Positions 22,341-33,280 of a stretch of 64,000 bases of DNA are shown here, one piece after another. Numbering within the stretch: position 1 is the first letter of the stretch; every line of letters begins with the position of its first letter. A program made the position numbers and the translations under genes. Source of the DNA: Wurfbainia villosa (taxonomy: Eukaryota > Streptophyta > Magnoliopsida > Zingiberales > Zingiberaceae); contig CM046003.1 of NCBI GenBank assembly GCA_025175895.1, positions 28,913,245 through 28,977,244 on the forward strand, written 5' to 3'. The notes beneath the pieces were generated by a model that did no database searches, had not been told where the DNA came from, and saw nothing but the letters and a program-made list of their open reading frames with translations.

Positions 22341-23236
22341 TAACATCATATGTATACCAACATGGATTAAACTTCATTAGGACATCAATATAAGGGGGTG
22401 AAATGGCCTATGTAGACTTTTAGGGTTAGATCTTTATCCTAAACCCCTAACATGTTAACATCATTATTTACAAGTAAAACAAGCTATAAAACTTCAATAA
22501 AACACCAAAGTCCATATTGAATGGTTCTTAGGGTTTCCTAGAGTTAACTTTGACCTAATCCATTTTTAACCCTAACATCATCATATAGTTTCAAAGCATG
22601 GCATATAACTTCATGGAGAGCCTAAATCATAGTTTTGGCCGAATATAACAATATAGGTTTCTTTTTTTTTTTCAAAAATAGAAATAGGAACTACTCGTAT
22701 GCAGGTGAGGGATACTTACATCCTTCGCTTTGCTTGTAGTGTGAAGAAGATGACCTAACACAAACCCTAGCCCTTGCTTCTTGCTTGGAGGAGTTTCGGC
22801 CAAAGGTGGAGAAGGGCTAGAATTTTGGTGAGGAGAAGAAGAAAAAGAGTGGAAGTGATCAAATCCAACCTTCCCTCTTCTTTATAAAGGGGGGGGGGAG
22901 GAAGAGAAGTTCCTCTTTTCTTTTCCATGCCTCTTCATTTACTCCTAGTCCCACTTATCTATAGTTTCCCCCTCTTCCTTAATCATGTAATCCTATTGGT
23001 CTTCTGGTTAGTGGGTGCATCTATTAGGCTTGGCTATCTCTAGAGGTTTGGGGTTCAATTCCTAGGCCTTGCACCCCTTTTTGGCTTATTTTCTTTTATT
23101 TTTGAAAAGGCCCACATAAAGCCCATGATCATCAAGCCAAAATTTTTTGTAAAATTGCTAGGAATTTTACGGGCGTTACATTTTCTTTCTTCTGTTACCG
23201 TCATTCCTTCCGCCTTTTTGTCTCCTTCTTCTTCGT

Positions 23237-25130
23237 TTGTTCTTCTTTCCGTCGCCATCCTCTGGTGCCCCCGTCACTACCCCCAGCACTTTTCTTCTTC
23301 CTCCAACAGGCAGGATGCATTCCTCTTTCTACCGAGAAATAGCAAGCCGTTACTCACACATCAAACGGGGTGAAGATCATCCGCCAACGTCAGCTTCACC
23401 CTCACCTTCATCTATTACCATCCCACCTTCCTCCTCTCTCCCTTCTTTTCTACCTTCGCCCAAAACCCTTGTCCCATTCACCCTAGATGAAACTAGAGTA
23501 GCCAGCCCATCCTCATCTCTCATGTTACTTACAAACCCTAACTCTCTCATTTTCTCCCCCTCTGCCTTGGGTATTCAGAAGTTGCCCCCTCTTTCATCAC
23601 AACCTGAAGATGAATCCAGGGAGGTAGTGCATCCATGCCAGTCAACTACAGATGCTTCTGCATCCCCACCTTCTCTTTCTCCGAAACATTCCACCGTCCC
23701 TGAACCCATGGTAGTTGATATTCCTCCACTGCCTATTTCCCCCGCTGCTCATCACTTGGAGAGCCCTTCACCTTCTATGGGCACTAGCCCGGGTCCTTCC
23801 ACTTCTCGCCTTCCCCGCGAAAAGTTCTCCATCCCGATGCTCTCTATATCATCCTCTCCAGATTCCCCGCCAAACCAATCCCCTTCCGCAACTTCTTGCG
23901 TGTCAACCTCGCATCCAACCACATTACACCTTCCCCCTCATGCTCTTGATTCTTTGCCCTCGACCTCTATCCCTTTGAGCCTCCTTACCAGTACTCCTTC
24001 TTCTTTTTACTTCGCACCTCCGACACAACCTCTAGCTCCTACCCATATCCTCCCCATTATAAGTGAGCCTCCACTGCTGGTGTCATCCATCCCCTCTTCT
24101 TCTTCTTCTACCCGGGGCCTTCGGATCTTAAATTTGGAGGAACTGATCCCCTGGATGGAAGGCATGTGCCATGCTTTAGAATTGATATGTTTCTCTAATC
24201 AACTTCTTTAATTTTCCTTACTGAATGACTTCCTTTCGACAAACGACTTACATGCCCTTACCAACTACCAAGAATTGGATCGCTCCCTCCAACAATATCG
24301 AGCTCAATCTACAAATTGGAGCAAAGAATAACGGGAGGATCGATGGTAGAAATTGAGGCGCCTCTTATCGCAAGAATCGCGTGTTAGGAGCAGCGGCGAA
24401 GCTCGCCAACATCAAAAGATCAGAGACTATAGCGGCATTGCAAGAACAATGGCAGCTTACAGATAATCACTATCCATTCGGATTTGTTCAAGCCGCATTT
24501 GACAAAGAGGCCTCTTCTCAAGAATTAATAAGTCTTGAGGCGTAATAGAGCTCCTTCAAGAGAAGCAACGAGACTCGACATCATCGCCACCCTGCGGTTC
24601 AATACAAAAGCGAGAGAGAAAATAGGGGACCTCCACACTCGCCTGTACAAGGAGGTACAAGAAAACTCCTCCCTCATAACTTCTAGGGTGCATGCTCTTG
24701 CCCGTATACGCAGGCAAGAAACTTCCCTCCAGAGGCTGGGTAATGAGCTCATCTGCACCAGATCTTACACCGAGGCGGTAGAGAGAATTTCAGCTTCAAT
24801 GCGCCAGAATATGGTGGATATGATGAACCTCTTCTAGCATGACCAAGCTTCTCGAGCCGATGATGTCTCGGTCCTGACAGATGCCATTATAGAAATATCC
24901 CAGTGTTATAGTGACATGCACCGAGCCCTCCGGGAGCAACAAGAGAAGTGTCACATGCTCTATCGCAATCGGAGTCCTGATCGCCCGAATCGGCAGGAGC
25001 GGTTAGTCATCCTGCTGCGCGCCACCTATAAAGACGGGTTTAATGAGGCGGTTCGGTAGTATGCTGATCAAGGACTTCCCCCTGTGAACCATCCCACTCT
25101 CTCCTTAAATTGGGAGGCCGGCTTCTGACG
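23237..25130 (+). pseudogene. Antisense aORF4, Ser/Pro-rich region plus coiled coil, decayed
   Basis: An open frame runs to 24,211. The most plausible start is MHSSFYREIASRYSHIKRGE at 23,314, because the upstream Met at 23,237 lies in T/C-rich leader. About 250 residues of Ser/Pro/Thr-rich sequence end in RGLRILNLEELIPWMEGMCH. After stops, coiled-coil segments continue in other frames: 24,535-24,837 (EVQENSSLITSRVHALARIR, ERISASMRQNMVDMMNLF) and on to about 25,126 (QCYSDMHRALREQQEKCHML). The Ser/Pro linker plus coiled coil resembles the 3' exons of aORF1, so it may be a second copy lacking the Transposase_28 domain. No known function. Confidence 0.5.
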
Positions 25131-25353
25131 TTATCCTCCCGATCGGTTTAAGTTATAACTTGATGTATTGCTTCGGGACATGGCTCCCTTTTTATCTTCT
25201 TTTCTTTTTCATAGTTCACTACAAGGACTATAGTACTACTGTAAATAACTCATCAATCAAACTCGGATTCGTTATACATCTAATCAATACAACAAATTGC
25301 CAAGTACATCCCTTCGGGAGCCCCTCAACTCCTTTTCTCTTATCCATTACTCC

Positions 25354-26709
25354 TTATACAATGTGAAAAGGTTTCAAGGTGATAGCGTTCCAGGGTCGAG
25401 GAAATTCCTTGCCCTGGTCATCCTTTAGATAATACGCTGACCCTGCTACGCAACGCATCACTTCGTAGGGCCCCTCCCAGTTTGGAGCTAACTTTCCAGG
25501 ATCTCCAGCAAGATTAACTTTACGCAGAATCCAATCCCCCTCTTGAAATCTTCGGGGCATCACCTTTTTGTTAAAGGCTTGCTGCACTCTCCGCTTGTAA
25601 AACTCCGCTCGCCTCCGTGTTGTCTCCCTCTTTTCTTCCACTAAGTCTAACTCAGTGCTTCGAATAATCTGGTTCTGCTCTGGCTCATAAACTTCCACTC
25701 GGGCGCTACTTAAAAGGGCTTCCACCAGAAGAACGACCTCCGTCCCATATACCAGGCTAAAAGGAGTTTCTCTCATTGCGGTTCTAGGTGTAGTTCGGTA
25801 GGCCCACAAAATTCCAGGCAGTTCTTCCACCCAGTTCCCCCTTTGAGCCCCCAATTTAGTCTTCAACCCTTGAATATGAATTCTATTAGTGACTTCAACT
25901 TGCCCATTAGCTTGAGGGTGGGCCACCAAAGTAAAAGCTTGCTGGATATTGAAACTTTGGCACCATGCTTTGATTTTCTTGCCCTGGAATTATCGTCCAT
26001 TATCGCTAACTAACCTCCGGGGAATACCATACCGATAGACAATATTCTTCCATAGGAATTGTATGATAGCATTCTTCGTAATTTTGGCAAGAGGCTCTGC
26101 TTCCACTCACTTGGAGAAATAATCCACCGCCACCAATAAGAATTTTTTCTGCAATGGTGCCACAAGCATAGGGCCCACTATATCCATTCTCCACTGGTCA
26201 AAAGGGCATGAAGCAACCACAGCTTTCATTAATTCAGCCGGCCGTTCGGACCGATTACTATGCTTTTGATAGGCTGGGCAAGTTTACACTATATGAGTCG
26301 CATCTTGTTGGAGGGAAGGCTAAAAATATCCCGCTAACAAGGCCTTCCTTGCCAAAGCTATCCCCCCCAATTGATTACTACAGCAACCTTCATGGATCTC
26401 CCGAAGTACCCATTCAGCATCTTCACTTCCCAAACACTTCAGCAGGGGTTGTCCAAAAGATGTCTTGTATAAATCTCCATTCAAGAGGGTGAATCGATTG
26501 GCTCTGTTCATTAAAGCATATGATGCCCCTTTTTCTTCCGGAATCTTTCCATGCTGCAGATAAGCTATGATGTCAGTCCTCCAATCGAGGATCGGAACTG
26601 GTTCAGGCGTGGCCTCCTCCACATTACATATCGTCAGAGATGTAGGGATTTCCACGCAGACCGTTTCAAATGATTTTACTCCTTCCATAGCGCTAGCCAC
26701 TCGAGCCAA
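25354..26709 (-). pseudogene. Tat integrase
   Basis: 26,709-26,320 holds the linker and zinc-binding region (WVLREIHEGCCSNQLGG, with further HHCC residues lost). In the middle part (about 26,310-25,930) the core reads WRMDIVGPM (first Asp) and RRLVSDNGR (second Asp), with stops at FSK-stop-VEAEPLAK and after NGR. 25,929-25,354 is open and holds HPQANGQVEVTNR (Glu), the GNWVEELPGILWAYRTTPRT block, and the C-terminal RFQEGDWILRKV domain, ending ITLKPFHIV. It inserts cDNA into the genome in active elements; here it is dead. Confidence 0.9.
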
Positions 26710-27062
26710 TTCATCTGCTTTCCCGTTATTCTCTCTTGGAATTTACTTCAAAAGGACTTGACGAAAATGGGCCTTCTCTTTCTCAAAAGCCTTCAAATAT
26801 TTTTGCAATCTTTCTTCCTGAACCGTGAAAGAGCCTTGGAGTTGTGATCCCGCCAACTGGGAATCCGAGTGGATTATAATCGAAGAAGCCCCTACATCTT
26901 TGGTAGCCTATAACCCCACTAGAATGGCTTCATACTCCGCTTCATTATTAGATGTCCGATATCCCAGGCATATAGCTATGTGCATCTCTTCTTTATCAGG
27001 GGAAATTAGCAAGACTCCCACTCCACTACCCATGGATCCCGAAGAACCGTCCACAAATACGT
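26710..27062 (-). pseudogene. Tat second (archaeal-type) RNase H
   Basis: Minus-strand translation gives FVDGSSGSMGSGVGVLLISP, then GYRTSNNEAEYEAILVGL, a stop, and SDSQLAGSQLQGSFTVQEE. The DGS, NEAEYEA and SDSQL blocks are the catalytic Asp, Glu and Asp motifs of the extra RNase H found in Tat elements. A second stop lies near 26,740, before IPRENNGKADELARVA. Confidence 0.82.
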
Positions 27063-27063
27063 T

Positions 27064-27663
27064 TCATGTATCTAACCCTTCCTCTTTTGTTGATGAGCTA
27101 TTTTCTGAACCAAAAGGTATTTTCGCCAGAAAGTCAGCAAGCGCCTGGGCCTTGATAACGGTTCGGGGTTGGTAATGAATGTTATATTCGCTTAGTTCTA
27201 CCACCCATTTAGCCAATCTCCCAGAAAAATTGGGCTTGGTGACTACCTTACCCAACTCACTATGAGTCAAAACAGTGATAGGATGAGCCAGAAAGTATGG
27301 CCTCAATTTGTGGGCTATCAAGACCAGAATATATGCCAACTTCTCTAGCTCAGTGTAACGGGATTCAGCCCCCTTCAGAATATGGCTGGTATAATAAATA
27401 GGTTGTTGATGAGAACCTTCTTGTTTTAGCAAAACTGAACTGATGGCTCCCTCAGAGATGACCAAGTACATCCACAATGGTTCTCCTACCATTGGCTTGG
27501 CCAGTAAAGGAAGTCCTGCTAGATACTTCTTCAACTCTTGGAAAGCCTGCTCGCACTGATCGTCCCATTGAAACTTGGTAGCTTTGCGCAGGATCTTGAA
27601 GAAAGGTAGCCCTTTGTTCGCCGATCTGGCTATAAATCGAGATAAGGAAACAATCATCCCCAC
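27064..27663 (-). pseudogene. Tat RT thumb and first RNase H domain
   Basis: Open for 199 codons. It starts in the RT connection (SLSRFIARSANKGLPFFKIL, KFQWDDQCEQAFQELKKYL), then the RT-linked RNase H (GEPLWMYLVISEGAISSVLL, QQPIYYTSHILKGAESRYTE, LEKLAYILVLIAHKLRPYF). It ends KAQALADFLAKIPFG. The first catalytic Asp position reads E/S-type (ISEGAISSVL), so the domain is probably degenerate, as expected in elements that carry a second RNase H. Confidence 0.88.
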
Positions 27664-27678
27664 TAACTTTTGAGTCTC

Positions 27679-29208
27679 TCATAAATTAGTGGGTGACTTC
27701 AAGTTGCACAGTGCTTGCACCTTCTCTGGGTTAGCCTGCAGTCCCTTCTCAATCACTATATACCCCAAGAATTTATCGCTTTTTACCCCGAACAGGCATT
27801 TTTTATGGTTCATCTTCATATTATACCGTCTCAATGTAGCGAAAGTTTCATTTAGATCCTTAACCAAATCCCGAGTGGTTTTTGATTTGACTGGGATATC
27901 GTCTACATAAACTTCCACATTTTTTCCTTTTTGTTCTCCAAAGATCTTATCCATGAGCCGTTGGTAGGTGGCCCCCGTATTTTTTAAGCCGAAGGGCATT
28001 ACCACATAAGCGTACAACCCCCCTGTCGTCACAAAACTAACCCTCTTCTGATCTTCCTTAGCCAAGGGTATTTGATGATATCCCTGGTATGCATCCATTA
28101 AGGACACCACTTCATATCCTACAGTAGAATCCACCAACTGATCAATACGAGGCAAGGGGTAGCAGTCTTTAGGGCACACTTTATTCAAATCGCGAAAGTC
28201 AATACACATCCTCCACTGCCTAGAAGGCTTGGGGACCAAGACTACATTGGAGACCCACTCGGGAAATTGGATTTCCTTCACATGACCCGCTTTTAACAAC
28301 TTATCTACTTCCTTGGCTATAACCTTATCCTTCTCAGGTCCAAAGTGTCGCCGCTTCTGTTGGACGGGTCGGACTCCTCTGGTTATGTTGAGATGGTGTT
28401 CAGCAACGCGAGGGTCAATTCCCATAAAGTCATGCACATCTCCTGCGAAGATGTCTTCATTCTTCTTCAGGCAGGCCACCAACTCCTCCTTGGCCTCCAG
28501 TTGCTGTGCCACCCGAGTGGCCTTTCCCAGAGTTATTTCCACCAGCTCCCCTTCCTCTATCTTGTCTGCTTTGGGAGGAGATTCTTCCAGGATGCAGACA
28601 TCAAAAATGACGATGGCCTTTCCTTTGGGGTCATCGATTCGGGCCTTCTTCTGATCATCCCGGACCATCTGCACATAACAGCTCCTAGCTGCTTTCTGCT
28701 CGCCTCGGACTTCTCCCACCAACTGTCCGACTGGGAACTTTACCTTCTGGTGGTACGGGAAAGCTACCGCCTGAAAAATGGCAAGGAAAGGACGACCAAG
28801 AATGACATTATAAGTGGATGGAGCGTCCACGATGAGGAAGGGGACTATACTGGTTTTTTGACTGGGCTTTGTGCCCAGAGTTAGGGGCAATGAAATCTGC
28901 CTTATAGGGTGGACCACATGTCCCGCGAACCCGAAGAGGGGTGTGGCAACATCTTCTAGCTGGGCATTTCCTAGCTGCATCTGTCCAAAGGCTTCCTGGA
29001 AGAGGATGTTGACAGAGCTTCCGGAGTCAACCAATACCCTGGCCACTTCGTAGTTGGCCAGGAAAATGCGGATAACTAAGGCATCCGTGTGGGGTTGCAG
29101 GATGCCTCGAAGATCTTCCGGGCCGAACGAAACTGGCGGCGCGGTTTGGACAGTCTGGTCGGTGATAATGGCCAGACATTCCATGAGGTGGGTGTATGAC
29201 TTCCTCAC
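27679..29208 (-). CDS. Tat protease and reverse transcriptase (509-aa open fragment)
   Basis: The longest ORF in the window. The first 30 residues are the gag-pol linker (RKSYTHLMECLA). Aspartic protease lies at about residues 45-160 with active site VDSGSSVNIL and later YNVILGRPFL. RT lies at about residues 270-500: HVKEIQFPEWVSNVVLVPKP, WRMCIDFRDLNKVCPKDCYP, LMDAYQGYHQIPLA, FVTTGGLYAYVVMPFGLKN, and YVDDIPVKS as catalytic box. All expected blocks are present without a stop. The frame ends at 27,679 (TAA), just before the RNase H part, so the polyprotein is cut. Confidence 0.93.
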   Translation of the reverse strand: MRKSYTHLMECLAIITDQTVQTAPPVSFGPEDLRGILQPHTDALVIRIFLANYEVARVLVDSGSSVNILFQEAFGQMQLGNAQLEDVATPLFGFAGHVVHPIRQISLPLTLGTKPSQKTSIVPFLIVDAPSTYNVILGRPFLAIFQAVAFPYHQKVKFPVGQLVGEVRGEQKAARSCYVQMVRDDQKKARIDDPKGKAIVIFDVCILEESPPKADKIEEGELVEITLGKATRVAQQLEAKEELVACLKKNEDIFAGDVHDFMGIDPRVAEHHLNITRGVRPVQQKRRHFGPEKDKVIAKEVDKLLKAGHVKEIQFPEWVSNVVLVPKPSRQWRMCIDFRDLNKVCPKDCYPLPRIDQLVDSTVGYEVVSLMDAYQGYHQIPLAKEDQKRVSFVTTGGLYAYVVMPFGLKNTGATYQRLMDKIFGEQKGKNVEVYVDDIPVKSKTTRDLVKDLNETFATLRRYNMKMNHKKCLFGVKSDKFLGYIVIEKGLQANPEKVQALCNLKSPTNL

Positions 29209-30463
29209 CCGATTAGAGTCCTCGTCAGTGGGTCCTCCTACAATGACATGAATAACCCCCCGTGTGGGGGCGTTATTTGGATTAGATGATGGGTTCTCAC
29301 CTGATGGGCCTCCTTGAGTAATAACCTCCTGGGACGACGTTTGGGGGTCCGGAGGGAAAGTAACTTGCGATGGCTGGTTATACGATCCGGGACGAGCCGC
29401 GTTGGGTCATTGCCCTCGCCGTGCCGACCCCCCCCCCCCCCCCCCGTCTGAGGCCGCAATTGTGGGTAGGCGGCTCGGAGGTGCTCCAACTTCTCCTGCA
29501 GCTTGAAACATCGGCCACTGGCGTGGCCGTACTCCATGTGGTATTGGCAGAAAAATGGGGCGGGGGGGGGGGGAGCTTTTACGTGGTACTCCCCTATATC
29601 CTGAGGGTCGCTGTAGTAGACCCTGTTGATCATAGAATTCCATCTCCTGCTTCTTCCAAGTCCTCGCGGGAGGAACTGCATCAACAACCATAATCTATAA
29701 TGGCTGCACAGGGCGAGCGTCGTGTAGCAATAATTGAGGCCTGGGAGCCTTCAGTAGAAGAGGTCGCGCATATCCCCGACGAGGAGGTGCTTGAGGGGCG
29801 GCGGGGTGATTTCTTTCGGCTGGGACTGCTGCGGCAACGCGTTCGACTCTCCGCACTTTCAGTCCTTCTTCCTCATTGATGAATTTTTCCGCACGACTTA
29901 ACAGCTCCTCGTAGCTATTAGCGGGCTTTCTCAAAAGGGAACTGAGGAAGGGGCCCTCCCTCAGCCTGTGCGGGATGGCGACTCTGAAAGCTTCCGACCT
30001 TGCGGAAGGGATACTTCTGGCTGCGGAGGTGAACCGATGAAAATACCCTCTGAGTGATTCTGAGGGCCCCTACGTAATGTGCAGCAGAATAGAGGCATCA
30101 TGCTTATACGCCTTACAACTAGCAAATTCCTGGCGGAACATCCCCTAAAAATCAGCAAAACAAGTGATAGATTCCGGGGGCAGGGTGTTGAACCATTTTT
30201 GTTCTGAACCGGTTAAGGTGGTCTGGAAGACTCAACACTTGAGGGCATCGGTATAGCAGTGGAGCGAGGCCGCTCCAGCAAATTGCTATAGATGTTCTTC
30301 CAGATCCGTTGAACCGTCGTACTTTTCTACTTGAGAATTCCGGAAGTATGACGGTGGGACTTCTGAAATAATATCCATGGTAAAAGGGTTGGGCTCGTAA
30401 ACCTCCGGAGCCCTAGTTGACCTACTTTCACCTTGTTCTTCTCGTCAATTCTGGGTTAATGGT
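29209..30463 (-). pseudogene. Tat gag, central and C-terminal parts
   Basis: From 30,463 leftward the translation gives NPFTMDIISEVPPSYFRNSQ, KYDGSTDLEEHL-stop, a Retrotrans_gag-like core with further stops and a shift (ESLRGYFHRFTSAARS), then KPANSYEELLSRAEKFINEE (29,934-29,695). After a stop comes a segment with the zinc-binding-like FCQYHMEYGHASGRCFKLQ and the linker VIHVIVGGPTDEDSNRV. Runs of 18 C (29,428-29,445) and 12 G (29,562-29,573) interrupt Gly/Pro-rich parts and may be frameshift points or sequencing uncertainty. Confidence 0.85.
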
Positions 30464-30468
30464 ATAGT
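30464..30468. repeat. TSD ATAGT of the Copia-B solo LTR (partner 32,306-32,310)
   Basis: Identical five bases flank TGTTAG...CCAACA. Confidence 0.9.
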
Positions 30469-32305
30469 TGTTAGTGAAAGCCCTAGAGTCAATCATGTGA
30501 TGATTGTTGTATGGACTTTATTGTATCATATTCCTATTTATAAAGGCATGGTTATTATATTTACTTGTATTGGTGCCAAATAACTAAATATAATAATGTC
30601 CTTGAGTAGTAGGTTCTTATCTATATCAATCGATTGGTTGAATCGATAGTGAGATGATATAGAGAACACTACTCTTAATCATTCCTAGTCGAGTATTAAC
30701 ATTCAGGGACAATGTTAATGCGTAGAGACTAGCATGTAGGTCAACAAGATGACTTGATCTCACAAGTCATGGATATGAGATATCAAGTTGACACATGGGT
30801 ATGCATTGGAGAATGTATACTGAATGACCCGCCATGAGAAAGTATCATGGATCGTTATATGAGTGTCATATACTTTCTCATGTGGCTATTAGTATGACTA
30901 TTAGTCCTTAGACCTGAAGTCACCATGGTTCCCTACATAAGGAGTTGCATACTTTGGCTTCGTCAAACGTCACCCGTACATGGGTGGACTATAAAGGCGA
31001 TTACTGGGTATGTAACAAATTATGCGGAGGGATGTGAGTGATGTAGATGGGATCTATCCCTCCTATATGACGGGGGTGACATCGATATTCTTGATAGAGT
31101 GAGACCACGAAGTGCATGGCCATGCCCAAATGAGTCAATATGAGATATTGAGCTCATTTGATTAGAGTGAGTCTACTTGGGGATCAAGATTTAGATTGTA
31201 CCGAGGATGACACGGTCTATGCCTCGATTGGTCAATCTAGATGTCATGGATAGAGGGACATTGTCACATATTGTGAGAGTCACAATTAGTAGTCACAAAG
31301 GTGATGTTGGAGCTCAACATTCTTGTAACTTGGGTAGCAATGATGTGTTGCTAGATACCGCTCATTGCTTATGTTCCTAAATCGGTTTAGGGACATTGCC
31401 AACGTTACAAGAACCTATAGGGTCACACATATAAGAGCAATTAGATGGAGATTAGGTTCATATGATGAACCATGAGGATTAGGTTCATGGGATGAACCAA
31501 ATTGGATTAAGAGTAATCCAAATTAGACTAATTGAGTTAGACTCAAGTTGATTCAAGTGTTGAATGAGTCTAATTGAGATTTGATTCATCAAATCAATTT
31601 AAATTAATGAATAGAGATTCATTAAATTAAATTGACTTGAGTCAAGTGGTTAGATTTGATCAACCATGGGAGATTAGAGGTCAAGTTTGACTTGACTTGA
31701 GAGGGAAGATGAAAGGTCAAGTTTGACTTGACCAAATGCCATGTCATGATGATGACTAGGCATGGCCGGCCAATGATGATGCTCCACATCATCATTGACT
31801 TTGTCAATTGGTGCCACCTCATGAGGGAGACCAAGGGACATGGGAGTTACATGCATGCATGTAACTCCCTCTCCTTGAAGTGGCCGGCCACTTTAGGGGT
31901 TTCATTAGATGAAATTCATTTGTTTGAGTTAATTCCAACTTCATCTTCTTCCTTGGAACTATTTCTCTCAAGCTCTCCCTCTCCCATCCCTCTCTTTGGC
32001 CGAACCAACCAAGGAGTGCTAGCACACTCAAGGTTGAGTTTTCTCCACCTATTGCTTGTGTGGATACCATAGAGGAGTGTGCACTTGACACTCTCGAGTT
32101 CCGGCAAACTTTTGGACGAGCGGGATAAGCGAAGGGCGTCGCTACGAGGGTAACGTTCTAACCTCTTAGATCTAAGGTAGATCTAGGATTTCTGTAAGCA
32201 CATACATGTAATTATAATTTTTATACTTCGCACGGATCCGTGGCCGGGGCTTCCGAGGTTTCCGCAACGCAAAAAGCGGTTTTTGCGGCTCGGAAAAACC
32301 CAACA
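30469..32305 (+). mobile_element. Solo LTR of the Copia-B family, 1837 bp
   Basis: Reverse complement of the Copia-B LTRs at 5,479 and 12,936 over its whole length. Starts TGTTAGTGAAAGCCC and ends GGAAAAACCCAACA, with TSD ATAGT. No internal sequence is left, so it arose by LTR-LTR recombination. It interrupts the Tat gag gene. Confidence 0.93.
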
Positions 32306-32310
32306 ATAGT

Positions 32311-32577
32311 GTTCTGCTATGCTCGCCCTCCCGGTCCCTCTCCAGGCGTTACTTCAATGTTAATAGTTGTACGAGGTGGAGGGGGCACCTCTGGTGGGGG
32401 TCCATGAGAAGAAGGTTCACCAGAGTGAGGATGAAGATATCCTATCCTTCTCCTTTCTCTAACGAGGGCCTCAGTTACGGCGTCGTTCACCAGAGCCCTC
32501 AGTTGTGATGGTAGTATTGTAGTGGGGTTTTCCTCCTCTTCAGAGGCAACTGGGTGTTGTATCTCTTCTGGCTGCAT
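32311..32577 (-). pseudogene. Tat gag N-terminus
   Basis: Likely start at ATG 32,577 (MQPEEIQHPVASEEEENP), 41 bp downstream of the LTR edge. Upstream in-frame codons are in PBS and LTR sequence. It continues through SQLRALVNDAVTEALVRERR and a Pro-rich stretch to the solo-LTR insertion, and resumes at 30,463. Confidence 0.75.
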
Positions 32578-32599
32578 CTCTACGTCTCGCTCAAATTTT

Positions 32600-32617
32600 C
32601 CCACAGACGGCGCCAAC
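32600..32617 (-). other. Primer-binding site of the Tat element
   Basis: The minus strand after the LTR end CATCA reads GTTGGCGCCGTCTGTGGGAA. This is the well-known Gypsy PBS form TGGCGCC. The matching tRNA is not determined here. Confidence 0.8.
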
Positions 32618-33280
32618 TGATGCGGTGAAGAAGATTTGTTCGCTTCCTTCCGATGCGATGAGGCACGAAGGGAGCTTTGGGGATTCTCTCCGGCCGCAAC
32701 AGTAAAGATGAAAGAGTAAAGCAGAGAAACGCAAACCAACACAGGCAACAAAACTAAGACACAGGATGTAACGTGGTTCGGAATAAGGATTCCTACTCCA
32801 CGGAGGTGAGCTCTCTCACCGGATGCAGTGCCAAAGCACTTTCACTATGAACGTCCTCCTTCGCAGAAAGGAAACTTCCGGGAGGTGGAGGAGAAAACCT
32901 CTTACAGTCCAATCACGATACAAGAAAGAGTACACGAAAAGCGAAGATCACCACTCTCCTTCTCCAGCGAAGTGGTAGCTCTCCTCCTCCCAATGCGTCT
33001 TCGTTTCTTGCTGGTTGGAATAATGCGGATCCCCCTTCTTTCTGTCCTCTTCCTCCCTTTTATTCTCCTCCTCTGATCCATCGTTACCTCACAAGTTGTC
33101 CCCATTGTACATGTGGCCACCACATCCACCTGGAGAATAATTCTGTTACAGATACGAGGAGCGAAGGCTCCTCGGAATATTGTGTGGGGACCCCCCCTTC
33201 TGTTACATAACATCTCTTCATCTACATTTTGGGAAACTAGGTTAGCCTATCCCTCTCAACTATTTTCTTTTGGTGAAACT
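32618..33280 (-). repeat. 5' LTR of the Tat element, part 1 (3' portion of the LTR)
   Basis: Matches 3,517-4,189 of the left LTR. Copia-A, inserted after AAACT, splits it from 42,654-43,017. Confidence 0.92.
33276..33280. repeat. TSD AAACT of Copia-A (partner 42,649-42,653)
   Basis: Identical five bases on both sides. The single AAACT at 4,185-4,189 in the sister Tat LTR shows the unoccupied site. Confidence 0.95.

Larger units (their letters stand above)
19769..23180 (+). mobile_element. Solo LTR, Gypsy Tekay/Del-like, 3412 bp
   Basis: Starts TGTCACGCCCG and ends CGGGCGTTACA (imperfect inverted termini), with TSD TTTTC. There is no PBS, PPT or coding domain inside, so it is a solo LTR rather than a whole element. 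The start TGTCACGCCC and multi-kb length fit LTRs of the Tekay/Del chromovirus group (from memory, tentative). It carries four minisatellites (separate entries). A TATAAAG at 22,883-22,889, followed by a G run, could be its promoter and would support plus orientation. Confidence 0.82.
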
